Source of the DNA: Streptococcus suis
GTDB lineage: Bacteria > Bacillota > Bacilli > Lactobacillales > Streptococcaceae
Direction of reading: 5' to 3'
NCBI RefSeq assembly: GCF_902702775.1
Contig: NZ_LR738724.1
Location: 1,798,001-1,862,000 of the forward strand
Length of the DNA stretch: 64,000 nucleotides
A model generated the notes under the pieces. The model made no database searches. It was not told the DNA's origin and was given only the letters and a program-made list of their open reading frames with translations. The position numbers and the translations under genes are program-made. This document shows, piece by piece, positions 39,804 to 49,281 of this stretch (positions are counted from its first letter, which is position 1; each line of letters starts with the position of its first letter).

Positions 39804-39828
39804 ATTGTACCAATATTCCCTGAAAAAT
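39804..39828 (-). promoter_or_regulatory. ilvA promoter with a CodY-like box
   Basis: An extended -10 box TGGTACAAT (39804-39812, minus strand) sits 27 bp before the ATG. Just upstream, 39814-39828 matches the CodY consensus at 11 of 15 positions. Confidence 0.4.
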
Positions 39829-39923
39829 CCTAGCAATTAGACTTATATTCAAGCTACTAGCATGTTATTCAACAGAAAACGAATGTTTAATTTTATAAAA
39901 ATCTATTTATGAACAAAATGGGC

Positions 39924-39950
39924 AAAAGAGCTGGGAAAACCAGCTCTTTT
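39924..39950 (-). terminator. Terminator of the ilvBNC operon
   Basis: AAAAGAGCTGG pairs with CCAGCTCTTTT around a short loop, about 120 bp after the ilvC stop. The hairpin is symmetrical and T-runs exist on both strands. Confidence 0.8.
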
Positions 39951-40071
39951 ATTCATTTTCGGAGATAGGGGAAAAAGGGAATGACATCCCCTCATCTGCC
40001 AACTCAAACCTTAAATGTATTGCCATCACTCAAAGTAAAGCTGACTATCACCCTATCTACCTTGATAGTGT

Positions 40072-41115
<1,044 letters not shown>

Positions 41116-41134
41116 TTATTTATAAGGTTGGATG

Positions 41135-41232
41135 CTCAAAGAAAATGAAGGCTAGACTAGGCGATGTAGGCGAAGATAGAACTAACGTTCATCAAGCCAA
41201 GTCAACGCAGTATAGGATTGATTATCGAAGAG
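41135..41232. repeat. Short streptococcal palindromic repeat between ilvN and ilvC
   Basis: The ends CTCAAAGAAAATGAA (41135-41149) and TTGATTATCGAAGAG (41218-41232) are imperfect inverted copies (10 of 15). The interior (GGCGATGTAGGCG, TTCATCAAGCC) resembles the dispersed non-coding repeats of pneumococcus-group genomes that begin with CTCTTCGAAAATC. It falls exactly in the gap inside the operon and ends 2 bp before the ilvN stop. Confidence 0.5.
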
Positions 41233-41234
41233 GA

Positions 41235-41711
41235 TTAGTCTCTACTAAAGCCAGTCGCACCCGTTCTTGCGATATTCTTAATGCCGTAAGGCTGAATCAC
41301 GCGCAGGAGGGCGTCAATCTTATCTCCGTCACCTGTCATTTGGATGGTAATAGAGTGAGGTGCCACATCGACAACATTTGCTCTAAAGGGTTGGATAATC
41401 GCTAAAATTTCTGCTCGTTTTGTTGGCGGAGCTGACATTTTGACAAGAATCACCTCACGCTCTAAGTGGGGTATATCCGTCAAATCACGGACACGGACCA
41501 CATCAATCAAGCGGTTCAGCTGTTTGATGATTTGTTCGACCTCATCGTGACTGGTCACGTCTACAATCACCGTCACACGTGAGATGCCATCTACTTCTGT
41601 TGGGCCGACGGAGATGGACTCAATATTGATTTGGCGACGAGATAGAATACCCGTAAAGCGGTTGAGGACGCCTGATGAATTTCGTAATTTAGCTGTTAAC
41701 ATTCTACGCAT
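41235..41711 (-). CDS. ilvN: Acetolactate synthase small subunit
   Basis: The 158-residue protein has an N-terminal ACT domain (about 4-75; LRNSSGVLNRFTGILSRR) and the C-terminal acetolactate synthase small-subunit domain. It activates IlvB and gives valine feedback inhibition. It overlaps ilvB by 8 bp. Confidence 0.96.
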   Translation of the reverse strand: MRRMLTAKLRNSSGVLNRFTGILSRRQINIESISVGPTEVDGISRVTVIVDVTSHDEVEQIIKQLNRLIDVVRVRDLTDIPHLEREVILVKMSAPPTKRAEILAIIQPFRANVVDVAPHSITIQMTGDGDKIDALLRVIQPYGIKNIARTGATGFSRD

Positions 41712-43407
41712 TGAACTTCACCCCCAACATCTCTGCATTACTCTTACCTGCTGGCACCATCGGTTGAACATGTTCACGATTAGAAATATGAACCTCTATG
41801 AGCATTGGTTTATCTTCTAAGATAACTTTCATGTCTTCACTTAGAGTCGCTGGATTGTCAAAACTATAATGACTAATGCCATAAGCTTCTGCCAACAATT
41901 GGAAATTCGGTTCATCGTCAAATACAGATTGGCTACGACGCTTTTCATAGAAGGATTCCTGCCATTGACGAACCATTCCAAGAGAGTGGTTATTGATCAA
42001 TACGACCTTAATCGGTACACCATAGCCATTCAAAATAGCCAATTCTTGGTTGGTCATTTGGAAACCGCCATCACCAACAAAGATGATTACTTCTTTATCT
42101 GGATTGGCTAATTTGGCGCCGATAGCTGCAGGAATACCAAAGCCCATGGTCCCCATGCCACCAGATGTTACAAGTTGACGTGCATGTTTGTAGGGGTAGA
42201 ATTGGGCAGCCCACATTTGATGCTGACCAACATCTGTCACGACAATGGCATCCCCTTGCGTCAACTGACCAATTAATTCAATTGCCGCCTGTGGCTTAAT
42301 AACCTTTTCATCTTCATCATACCAAAATGGCGCCCGACGTTTGTTTTCCAATACTTGTGCCGTCCAATCAGCATAGCCTGTTTCAACTATTTCTAAAGCA
42401 AGTAGAGCTTTCAAGGTTGCCTTAGCATCGCCTACTACTGGAATAGCCGTTTTGACAACTTTACCAATTTCTGCGGGATCAATATCAATATGTGCTACCG
42501 TCGCATTTGGCGCATAGGTTGTTGGATTTCCTGTTAGGCGGTCATCGAATCGCGCTCCAATATTGATAATGTAATCAGCCTGATCCATAGCCATATTGGC
42601 AGCGTATGAACCGTGCATCCCCCCCATAGCCAAGGATAATTCATGCTCAATGGACATTGCACCTAATCCAAGGAGGGTTGAAACTACTGGAATACGGTAG
42701 CGCTCTGCAAAGGCAACTAATTCTTTATTGGCATCTGCATAATTGACACCACCACCAGCCAATATAACTGGTTTTTGAGCTTGGCTAAGCTGTTTCAAAA
42801 TTTTCTTAACCTGCAAACCATTTGGTTCAATCGTTGGCTGATAACTTGGTAGGTGTAGAGTTGGGTCATGATAAAAATCAACAACTCTTTCTTGGATGTC
42901 TTTTGGAACATCAATAACAACGGGACCCGGTCTCCCTGTTGTTGCAATATGGAGAGCTTCTGTGATGACTCTAGGAATATCTGCCGTATCCCGAATTTGG
43001 TAATTGTACTTGGTAATCGGCATTGTCATCCCCAAGACATCTGCTTCCTGAAAAGCATCTTTACCGATACCACGTGTTGCGACTTGACCAGTAAAAACTA
43101 AAAGAGGAACACTATCACCCATTGCATCCGCAATGCCTGTAATGGCATTGGTTGCTCCTGGCCCAGAGGTTACAATGGCTACGCCCACCTTTCCTGATGA
43201 TTTAGCGTATCCTTCGGCCTCGTGGACCGCTCCTTGTTCATGACGAGCCAAAATATGCTGGATTCCCTCATATTGATAGATAGCATCATATAGAGGCAAA
43301 ACTGCCCCACCAGGATAACCAAAAACAAGGTCTACTCCTAGCTGATGCAGGGTGTCCAAAATGAGATAGGACCCCGAACGCGGTTGGTCTAGTTGAATTT
43401 CTTGCAC
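41704..43407 (-). CDS. ilvB: Acetolactate synthase large subunit
   Basis: The 567-residue TPP/FAD enzyme condenses pyruvate with pyruvate or 2-oxobutanoate. The three TPP-fold domains are visible, with GYPGGAVLPLYDAI near residue 30, the middle domain with AMGGMHG near 260, and the GDGGFQMTNQEL TPP motif near 440. The GTG at 43405-43407, seven bases after GGAGG, is preferred over an in-frame TTG further up. Confidence 0.95.
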   Translation of the reverse strand: MQEIQLDQPRSGSYLILDTLHQLGVDLVFGYPGGAVLPLYDAIYQYEGIQHILARHEQGAVHEAEGYAKSSGKVGVAIVTSGPGATNAITGIADAMGDSVPLLVFTGQVATRGIGKDAFQEADVLGMTMPITKYNYQIRDTADIPRVITEALHIATTGRPGPVVIDVPKDIQERVVDFYHDPTLHLPSYQPTIEPNGLQVKKILKQLSQAQKPVILAGGGVNYADANKELVAFAERYRIPVVSTLLGLGAMSIEHELSLAMGGMHGSYAANMAMDQADYIINIGARFDDRLTGNPTTYAPNATVAHIDIDPAEIGKVVKTAIPVVGDAKATLKALLALEIVETGYADWTAQVLENKRRAPFWYDEDEKVIKPQAAIELIGQLTQGDAIVVTDVGQHQMWAAQFYPYKHARQLVTSGGMGTMGFGIPAAIGAKLANPDKEVIIFVGDGGFQMTNQELAILNGYGVPIKVVLINNHSLGMVRQWQESFYEKRRSQSVFDDEPNFQLLAEAYGISHYSFDNPATLSEDMKVILEDKPMLIEVHISNREHVQPMVPAGKSNAEMLGVKFNA

Positions 43408-43442
43408 GAATATTCCTCCTCTCTGCAAATTTGTTATCTACT

Positions 43443-43470
43443 ATAATATCACAAGGAAGTAGAATGTCAA
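43443..43470 (-). promoter_or_regulatory. Promoter of ilvBNC
   Basis: A perfect TTGACA (43465-43470), 16-bp spacer and TGATATTAT extended -10 (TATTAT at 43443-43448) read toward ilvB. Confidence 0.75.
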
Positions 43471-43472
43471 GG

Positions 43473-43487
43473 AATTTTCTGAAAATT
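43473..43487. promoter_or_regulatory. Perfect CodY box upstream of ilvB
   Basis: AATTTTCTGAAAATT matches the CodY consensus AATTTTCWGAAAATT at all 15 positions and abuts the -35 box of ilvB. CodY is the branched-chain amino acid/GTP sensing repressor of Firmicutes, so repression when isoleucine is plentiful is expected. Confidence 0.85.
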
Positions 43488-43502
43488 CCTACATTTGTTC
43501 GT

Positions 43503-43546
43503 TTTCTTAACCATTTCCTAACGTTTTCTTAAGCAAAACTTAAGCA
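43503..43546. promoter_or_regulatory. Four tandem 11-bp repeats between ilvB and the glycosyltransferase gene
   Basis: The units TTTCTTAACCA, TTTCCTAACGT, TTTCTTAAGCA and AAACTTAAGCA occur end to end. The last two contain CTTAAG-N5-CTTAAG, close to the CiaR direct repeat (NTTAAG-N5-WTTAAG). An 11-bp period is the signature of OmpR/PhoB-family regulators. The position, between divergent promoters, fits control of the glycosyltransferase operon. Confidence 0.55.
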
Positions 43547-43632
43547 AATCCCTTGACTGGCTTGGTTTTAGCTTGCTTTTAGAAAACTTCAGTATAGTAG
43601 TCCCAACAAGAAAAATAAATGAGGTTTAGGAT

Positions 43633-44685
43633 ATGTATTATGTAGTGATACCGGCTTACCAGCCAGATGAAAAATTAATCCAACTATTAGAAATAATGAA
43701 AAACAGGCTAAATTGTCAGGTCATCGTTGTGGATGATGGTAGTACTGGCGCATCCAAAAATATTCTTGAAATCGCCAAAACCTATGCAATTGTTCTACAC
43801 CATGATGTCAATAAAGGAAAAGGCCAAGCCTTGCGAACAGCCTTTAGTTTCATCCAAGATTTGAGAAAACCAGGTGTTATCGTAACTGCTGACGCAGATG
43901 GTCAACATGCTGTGAATGATATTGACCGCATCGCCCGTGCAGCTATGAATTTGCCAAGTCGCCTGATTCTTGGTGTTCGTCAATTTACCAAAGACATTCC
44001 CTTTCGGAGTCGTTTTGGTAACAAACTAACCAGAGTATTGTTTAGACTGCAAACTGGTGTCAATGTGTCCGACACACAAACAGGCTTGCGTGGATTCCAT
44101 ACTGACTTAATTCCATTCATGTTAGATATTGAAGGCGATCGCTATGAGTACGAGATGAACATGTTAACTCAGGCAAGTCAACGCTATAAAATTACGGAAG
44201 TTCCAATCCAAACCATTTATATCGATGATAATGCCAGTTCGCATTTTCGTCCCATAAAAGATGGGCTGCTCGTTTACAAAAATCTCTTCAAATTTGCCCT
44301 GACATCTTTTGGTGGATTTCTAGTTGACTACGGAGTATATGCACTTGCCTTATTGCTACTCACTAGCTTACCAACTGCTGTACGCTTATTGGTCGCAAAC
44401 ACGATTGCTCGCATTTGTAGCGCTACCTGCAATTTTGCACTTAATAAGAAATTAGTCTTTAACAATGAAGAGAGCATCGCACGAACAGGCGCAGGCTACT
44501 TTACGCTAGCCCTTGTCCTCTTCCTTTGCGATACAGCCCTCCTCTATCTCTTCCACCAAATTCTAGGACTCAACCTCTACATTGTCAAACTTGCAGTTGG
44601 TATCTTCCTTTTCCTAGCTTCTTGGTTTGTTCAAAAGAATATTATTTTTAAAGAAAGGAAATCATTTTCCCATGAAATTGCTTAA
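43633..44685 (+). CDS. Family 2 glycosyltransferase fused to a GtrA membrane domain
   Basis: The 350-residue protein has an N-terminal GT-A domain (about 1-215) with VVDDGS and the TADADGQ acid motif, and a C-terminal GtrA domain (about 220-345) of four membrane segments. Such fusions make or flip polyprenyl-linked sugars for side-chain decoration of wall polymers. It overlaps the next gene by 14 bp, forming a coupled three-gene unit. The sugar and acceptor cannot be told from sequence. Confidence 0.85.
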   Translation: MYYVVIPAYQPDEKLIQLLEIMKNRLNCQVIVVDDGSTGASKNILEIAKTYAIVLHHDVNKGKGQALRTAFSFIQDLRKPGVIVTADADGQHAVNDIDRIARAAMNLPSRLILGVRQFTKDIPFRSRFGNKLTRVLFRLQTGVNVSDTQTGLRGFHTDLIPFMLDIEGDRYEYEMNMLTQASQRYKITEVPIQTIYIDDNASSHFRPIKDGLLVYKNLFKFALTSFGGFLVDYGVYALALLLLTSLPTAVRLLVANTIARICSATCNFALNKKLVFNNEESIARTGAGYFTLALVLFLCDTALLYLFHQILGLNLYIVKLAVGIFLFLASWFVQKNIIFKERKSFSHEIA

Positions 44686-45610
44686 AAAACCCTTTGCCTA
44701 CGCATCCATCTTCGGAATGCTTTTGACAGGAGGCTTTACTTACTCCATGTTAAAAACCTTCGTCATTTCTGAAGCGATAACAACCGTCTCAGCAAGCAAT
44801 GCTACTTCTACGAGCGAGCAGAATACGACCACAGCTTCGTCTTCCACCACTACCACAACAGCAACCAATGTATCTACTACTGATACTAGTTACTCTGATG
44901 ATAATATTCAGATAAATTTAGAGACGATTACCACCAATAACACAACTGTTTACGTCGCAGATATTCAAGTCAGCTCACCCGAGTATTTAAAAACAGCACT
45001 TGCACAAAACACTTACGGTACAAACGTAACAGCTAAAACCTCAGAAACAGCGGCTGCAAACAATGCCATTCTAGCGGTTAATGGTGACTACTACGGAGCC
45101 AACCCAACTGGTTATGTTATTAAGAATAGAGTTCTGTATCGAGACACCGTTCGGGACAATGCATCTTATGGCGACTTGGCCATCTACGCAGACGGCTCAT
45201 TTGAGGTCATTTATGAAAATGAGATTACCGCCCAAGAATTGATTGACAAGGGCGTTGTCAACCTCTTAGCATTTGGTCCATCATTGGTCGAAAACGGCGA
45301 AATTGTCGTCGATACTTCAACAGAAGTTGGACGTGCAATGTCATCCAACCCTCGTTCTGCTATCGGGATTATCGATGAAAATCATTATATCATCGTCGTA
45401 GCAGATGGACGTACGTCTGAAAGCGAAGGACTCTCTCTCTATCAATTGGCAGAAGTTATGAAACAATATGGTGCTCAAACTGCCTACAACCTTGATGGCG
45501 GTGGTTCATCCACTCTTTACTTTAACGGTCAAGTTATTAACAACCCAACAACAAATGGAAATACTATCTCAGAAAGGGCGGTGAGTGACATTGTCTACAT
45601 CGGTTACTAA
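44672..45610 (+). CDS. Secreted phosphodiester glycosidase domain (NAGPA-type) protein
   Basis: The 312-residue protein has an N-terminal signal-anchor (about 8-28), a Ser/Thr-rich linker (about 40-80) and a NAGPA/DUF2233 domain with NGDYYG, NPRSAIGI and NLDGGGSSTLYF. The human relative removes GlcNAc from mannose-6-phosphate diesters; bacterial members are linked to exopolysaccharide or teichoic-acid-like phosphodiesters. The ATG at 44672 has AAAGGAA upstream at a slightly long spacing. Confidence 0.8.
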   Translation: MKLLKKPFAYASIFGMLLTGGFTYSMLKTFVISEAITTVSASNATSTSEQNTTTASSSTTTTTATNVSTTDTSYSDDNIQINLETITTNNTTVYVADIQVSSPEYLKTALAQNTYGTNVTAKTSETAAANNAILAVNGDYYGANPTGYVIKNRVLYRDTVRDNASYGDLAIYADGSFEVIYENEITAQELIDKGVVNLLAFGPSLVENGEIVVDTSTEVGRAMSSNPRSAIGIIDENHYIIVVADGRTSESEGLSLYQLAEVMKQYGAQTAYNLDGGGSSTLYFNGQVINNPTTNGNTISERAVSDIVYIGY

Positions 45611-46001
45611 TTCAACTACAAGAGTTTCAAGAACATTTATCTCCTACTTAGCAATAACAGCTTTCCTGTTTATTTTCAGTCGAATCTATGAAAGTCTCAG
45701 CTATGGCGAAGTCTCTGTCTTTATGCATTATATGTTCTGTGTACCATTAATAGGCGGAGCTGTGCTACTCGGTCTGCTGCAACTTATACCTACTCTTTCA
45801 CGTCTCTCCTATAATTTGTGGAATTCTGGCGTTGCAACTATTACAGCTGGTTGCCTTCTCCTAGGCATTATCAACCTATCTGGACGTTCAACTACCTTAG
45901 ATCAACCTTATTGGTACATCGGCGCAGCCTTCCTAGTTCTATCGTTAGTCGGTCTTTTCATCAATCCATCCGCAAACAATCGCCGAAAAACAACCACTTA
46001 A
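45585..46001 (+). CDS. Four-segment membrane protein of unknown function
   Basis: The 138-residue protein has four hydrophobic segments (about 17-35, 47-65, 75-95 and 106-125) and no motif I recognise. It begins with GTG at 45585 (or TTG at 45591) within the end of the NAGPA-type gene, so it is likely coupled to it. Co-occurrence with the glycosyltransferase suggests an accessory envelope role. Confidence 0.6.
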   Translation: MTLSTSVTNSTTRVSRTFISYLAITAFLFIFSRIYESLSYGEVSVFMHYMFCVPLIGGAVLLGLLQLIPTLSRLSYNLWNSGVATITAGCLLLGIINLSGRSTTLDQPYWYIGAAFLVLSLVGLFINPSANNRRKTTT

Positions 46002-46018
46002 TCTACAAATAAATGATA

Positions 46019-46047
46019 AGGGCACTTAAAATTTTTAGGTGCCTTTT
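46019..46047 (+). terminator. Terminator of the glycosyltransferase operon
   Basis: GGCACTTAAAA pairs with TTTTAGGTGCC (one G-U), followed by TTTT, 18 bp after the stop. Confidence 0.8.
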
Positions 46048-46067
46048 ACTGCAGAATAAATTGTTGA

Positions 46068-46132
46068 AAAATTCGGAAATTTCCAATTATTTGTCAAATC
46101 TTTTATCGTTTCTTTCATATCTATGATATAAT
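46068..46132 (+). promoter_or_regulatory. ilvD promoter region
   Basis: An extended -10 TGATATAAT lies at 46124-46132, 30 bp before the ATG. Upstream, AAAATTCGGAAATTT (46068-46082) matches the CodY consensus at 11 of 15 positions, weaker than at ilvB. Confidence 0.45.
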
Positions 46133-46161
46133 GGGTAAAATAAGATAGGGAGAAGAAAATT

Positions 46162-47877
46162 ATGACCGATACAAACAAACTTAAAAACCTCCGTCATCGT
46201 AGTTCCGTCTATGATTCGATGGTCAAGTCACCCAACCGTGCCATGCTTCGCGCAACAGGAATGACCGACGATAGCTTTGAAAAGCCTATTGTTGGGGTTA
46301 TTTCGACATGGGCTGAAAATACACCCTGTAACATGCACCTTCATGACTTTGGAAAATTAGCCAAAGAAGGGGTAAAAGATGCAGGTGCCTGGCCTGTTCA
46401 ATACGGTACCATCACCGTTGCAGACGGAATCGCCATGGGAACACCTGGTATGCGCTTCTCCTTGACTTCCCGTGACATCATAGCCGACTCTATTGAGGCA
46501 GCTATGGGAGGGCACAACGTGGATGCCTTTGTCGCAATCGGCGGCTGTGATAAAAACATGCCTGGTTCTATGATTGCTATCGCCAATATGGACATTCCTG
46601 CTGTATTTGCCTACGGTGGAACCATCGCACCAGGAAACCTCAATGGTAAAGATATTGACTTGGTTTCTGTCTTCGAAGGAATCGGAAAATGGAACAATGG
46701 CGACTTAACTGCTGAAGAAGTTCGTCAGATTGAGTGTAATGCCTGTCCTGGACCTGGTGGTTGTGGGGGTATGTACACTGCCAATACCATGGCTACTGCC
46801 ATTGAGGTAATGGGTATGTCTATTCCTGGCTCTTCTTCTCACCCTGCTGAATCTCCTGAGAAGAAGGCTGATATCGAAGAAGCTGGTCGTGCTGTTGTAC
46901 GCATGCTAGAACTTGGTATCAAACCATCTGACATTATGACGCGTGAAGCCTTTGAAGATGCTATTACAGTCACAATGGCTCTGGGGGGCTCAACCAACGC
47001 TACGCTCCATCTTCTAGCCATCGCCCATGCTGCTAATGTTGAATTAACATTGGAAGATTTCAACGATTTCCAAGAACGAGTACCTCACCTAGCTGACCTA
47101 AAACCATCTGGTAAATATGTCTTCCAAGACCTCTATAATATCGGCGGTGTCCCTGCGGTTATGAAATACTTGCTCAAAAACGGCTTCCTTCATGGCGACC
47201 GCATCACATGTACAGGTAAAACCGTTGCTGAAAACCTAGAGAATTTTGCAGACTTGACTCCAGGTCAAGAGGTCATCATGCCACTCGAAAATCCAAAACG
47301 TGCAGATGGCCCACTCATCATCCTCAAAGGTAACCTTGCTCCTGAAGGTGCCGTTGCCAAGGTTTCTGGTGTGAAAGTCCGCAACCATACAGGTCCAGCC
47401 AAGGTCTTTGATTCTGAAGAAGAAGCAATCGAAGCCGTCTTGACCGATGAAATCGTAGATGGCGATGTAGTCGTTGTCCGCTATGTTGGACCAAAAGGCG
47501 GTCCTGGTATGCCTGAAATGCTATCCCTTTCTTCCATGATTGTCGGAAAAGGCCAAGGTGACAAGGTAGCCCTTCTAACAGACGGTCGTTTCTCTGGTGG
47601 TACCTATGGACTGGTTGTTGGACACATCGCACCTGAAGCTCAGGATGGTGGACCAATTGCCTACCTCCGTACAGGTGATTTGGTGACGGTTGACCAAGAT
47701 ACCAAAGAAATCACCATGCACGTTTCTGACCAAGAAATCGAAGAACGCAAGAAAACCACTGTCATTCCACCACTCTACTCTCGTGGTGTTCTCGGTAAAT
47801 ACGCCCACACCGTATCCTCTGCCTCAAAAGGAGCCGTTACCGACTTCTGGAGACCAGAACGTACGGGGAAAAAATAA
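46162..47877 (+). CDS. ilvD: Dihydroxy-acid dehydratase
   Basis: The 571-residue IlvD/Edd family Fe-S enzyme makes the 2-oxo acid precursors of valine and isoleucine. Cluster cysteines appear in GGCDKNMPG near residue 130 and CPGPGGCGG near 198, with the Mg site [11 protein letters not shown] near 480. It completes the ilv set in the window but has its own promoter. Confidence 0.97.
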   Translation: MTDTNKLKNLRHRSSVYDSMVKSPNRAMLRATGMTDDSFEKPIVGVISTWAENTPCNMHLHDFGKLAKEGVKDAGAWPVQYGTITVADGIAMGTPGMRFSLTSRDIIADSIEAAMGGHNVDAFVAIGGCDKNMPGSMIAIANMDIPAVFAYGGTIAPGNLNGKDIDLVSVFEGIGKWNNGDLTAEEVRQIECNACPGPGGCGGMYTANTMATAIEVMGMSIPGSSSHPAESPEKKADIEEAGRAVVRMLELGIKPSDIMTREAFEDAITVTMALGGSTNATLHLLAIAHAANVELTLEDFNDFQERVPHLADLKPSGKYVFQDLYNIGGVPAVMKYLLKNGFLHGDRITCTGKTVAENLENFADLTPGQEVIMPLENPKRADGPLIILKGNLAPEGAVAKVSGVKVRNHTGPAKVFDSEEEAIEAVLTDEIVDGDVVVVRYVGPKGGPGMPEMLSLSSMIVGKGQGDKVALLTDGRFSGGTYGLVVGHIAPEAQDGGPIAYLRTGDLVTVDQDTKEITMHVSDQEIEERKKTTVIPPLYSRGVLGKYAHTVSSASKGAVTDFWRPERTGKK

Positions 47878-47927
47878 GGAACTCAACGACCCTGTCCTCG
47901 TGGCAGGGTTTTCCAAAAGGAGAAAAA

Positions 47928-48314
47928 ATGAAACTAAACGTCGAACTCTCCCGCTTTCGAGTCAAAGAAGGGAAAACTGCCAAAGTAGATGAATGGATGG
48001 CCTTTCTCAACGAGCACATGGAAGATACTCTCCTCACTCTTGAAGGAGAGAAAATGTATGTCGAAACCATCTTCCGTGAGGTATTGGACGGACGCGAATA
48101 CCTCTACTGGTACTCTGTCCAAGCCGAAGGAGGGATTGAAGTCGAAGATTCAGAATCCTATATCGACAAAAAACATTTAGAGTACTGGGAAGAATGTATC
48201 GACCCGAGCTATGGCATGGTCGATTTGGATCCGCAAGTTGTCATGATTCCCAAACCTGTTTATGAAACCATGGAAGAATTAGACAGACAATACGATGAAA
48301 CATTTAAAAAGTGA
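47928..48314 (+). CDS. DUF6176-like small cytoplasmic protein
   Basis: The 128-residue protein starts MKLNVELSRFRVKEGKTAKVDEW and is rich in Glu/Tyr/Trp (EYLYWYSVQAEGG). It resembles the DUF6176 family, whose function is unknown. It follows ilvD by 50 bp that form a weak ACCCTG/CAGGGT hairpin with TTTT just before an AAAGGAG ribosome site, so expression may partly depend on read-through from ilvD. Confidence 0.75.
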   Translation: MKLNVELSRFRVKEGKTAKVDEWMAFLNEHMEDTLLTLEGEKMYVETIFREVLDGREYLYWYSVQAEGGIEVEDSESYIDKKHLEYWEECIDPSYGMVDLDPQVVMIPKPVYETMEELDRQYDETFKK

Positions 48315-48343
48315 GGCTGGACAGAAAGTCCAGCCTCACTTTT
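48310..48343 (+). terminator. Terminator of ilvD-DUF6176
   Basis: A perfect 13-bp stem (48310-48322 with 48328-48340) with loop AGAAA, followed by TTT, overlaps the stop codon. Confidence 0.88.
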
Positions 48344-48485
48344 CAGAGTTCGTGTCAACATCTCAGCGCAGTGGTTGATTGGCTTTAACAGTCCATTGGA
48401 CTGTTAAAGGTTGGAGATAAGATTTGCAAAGCAAATCTTATCTCCAACCTCAAACTGTCTGGGAGACAGTTTTGTAGCGAACTCT
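48342..48485. repeat. MITE-like repeat with three tight-loop hairpins
   Basis: The element is bounded by AGAGTTCG (48346-48353) and its inverse CGAACTCT (48478-48485). Inside are a 12-bp stem with loop ATT (48383-48409), a 19-bp perfect stem with loop AAA (48409-48449) and a 9-bp stem with loop GGG (48452-48472). The first 34 bases match the copy upstream of sufC. A further hairpin, AAATAGTCC/GGACTATTT, follows at 48539-48559. The 48315-48634 gap contains no gene. Confidence 0.65.
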
Positions 48486-48634
48486 ATTCGCCCTATCTCC
48501 AGCCCCCGAACCTTTGGAGCTATGCGGGGGTGGGAGTGAAATAGTCCAGTGGACTATTTTAGCCCGAACCAACATATTTGGAAGCGAGGGGAACTCTTTT
48601 GATCGTCGAGTTCTTTCCAGCTCCCATTTTCTTT

Positions 48635-48976
48635 TTATTTCGGACTGATACCAAGCGTAATACGTCCGAGACGGCTGATACGGGTCATCTTCCAAGCAGG
48701 AGACCAGACAATCTCTACCTGTGCATCGTTTATACCATCAATCGTTTTCAAGGCTGCAACCAATTCACCAGGCATAGTATCCGCACAAGAACAACCTGAA
48801 TCTGTAAAGGTCATGACAACCTTACAAAAACCAGCTTCATCTAAATGAATCTCATAAATCAAACCCAAATTGTAGATGTCTAGTTCAATTTCAGGATCGT
48901 AAATAGATTCTAAAACCTCTATCAACTGTTCTGATACAGTTAAGGCTCGTTCATTAATCTGAATATCTTCTCTCAT
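48635..48976 (-). CDS. DUF59/MIP18 family Fe-S assembly factor (SufT-like)
   Basis: The 113-residue protein has the DUF59 motif ESIYDPEIELDIYNLGLIYEI and the later TDSGCSCADTMPGEL, with the conserved Cys. The family helps mature Fe-S proteins (SufT/PaaD-like). The start at 48974-48976 fits family length; two in-frame ATGs upstream are alternatives. It lies away from the sufCDSUB operon, at the edge of the accessory Sec locus. Confidence 0.85.
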   Translation of the reverse strand: MREDIQINERALTVSEQLIEVLESIYDPEIELDIYNLGLIYEIHLDEAGFCKVVMTFTDSGCSCADTMPGELVAALKTIDGINDAQVEIVWSPAWKMTRISRLGRITLGISPK

Positions 48977-49060
48977 TAGCTTTCTCATCTTTCTAATTTG
49001 TATCATTTTCTCATATTTTTTATCAATTTTCAAGAAAAATTTGCAAATTCTGAATATTCA

Positions 49061-49089
49061 AAAAAGAGGTTTGAACGAAACCTCTTTTT
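49061..49089. terminator. Terminator of the accessory Sec gene cluster
   Basis: AAAAAGAGGTTT pairs with AAACCTCTTTTT around a 5-base loop, 15 bp beyond the asp4 stop. T-runs exist on both strands. Confidence 0.85.
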
Positions 49090-49104
49090 AATGTTCAGCC
49101 TTCT

Positions 49105-49269
49105 CTAGAATCGACGTAATAGAGAATAGAGAATGGCTAGTGTAACTAAGAAAATGATGGTTTTATAGAAAAGACCTCGTCTTTTCTTATCCGGTTTTGG
49201 TTCAACGTAACGAGCTTCTTGAATTTGTTGAGTGATTTCATCTTCTAATAGTTGATTTTTTTTTGTCAT
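49105..49269 (-). CDS. asp4: Asp4-like small accessory Sec protein
   Basis: This 54-residue frame (MTKKNQLLEDEITQ...) has a charged N-terminal half and a single C-terminal membrane segment (about 33-50, YKTIIFLVTLAILYSLL) ending in RRF. A GGGGAGG ribosome site lies seven bases before the ATG. Its place directly after gtfB at the end of the secY2-asp-secA2-gtf operon, its size and its layout match Asp4 of S. gordonii-type loci, a small SecE-like partner. No Asp5-like frame is seen beside it. Confidence 0.75.
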   Translation of the reverse strand: MTKKNQLLEDEITQQIQEARYVEPKPDKKRRGLFYKTIIFLVTLAILYSLLRRF

Positions 49270-49281
49270 CAAAAGCCTCCC

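Noticed and set aside
43408..43632. A T-box leader for the ilv operon
   Set aside because: The ilvB promoter lies about 35 bp before the start codon, leaving no room for a T-box; the CodY box explains the regulation better.
47324..47808. Minus-strand frames opposite ilvD
   Set aside because: These are shadows with His/Gln/Arg-rich composition and no independent support.
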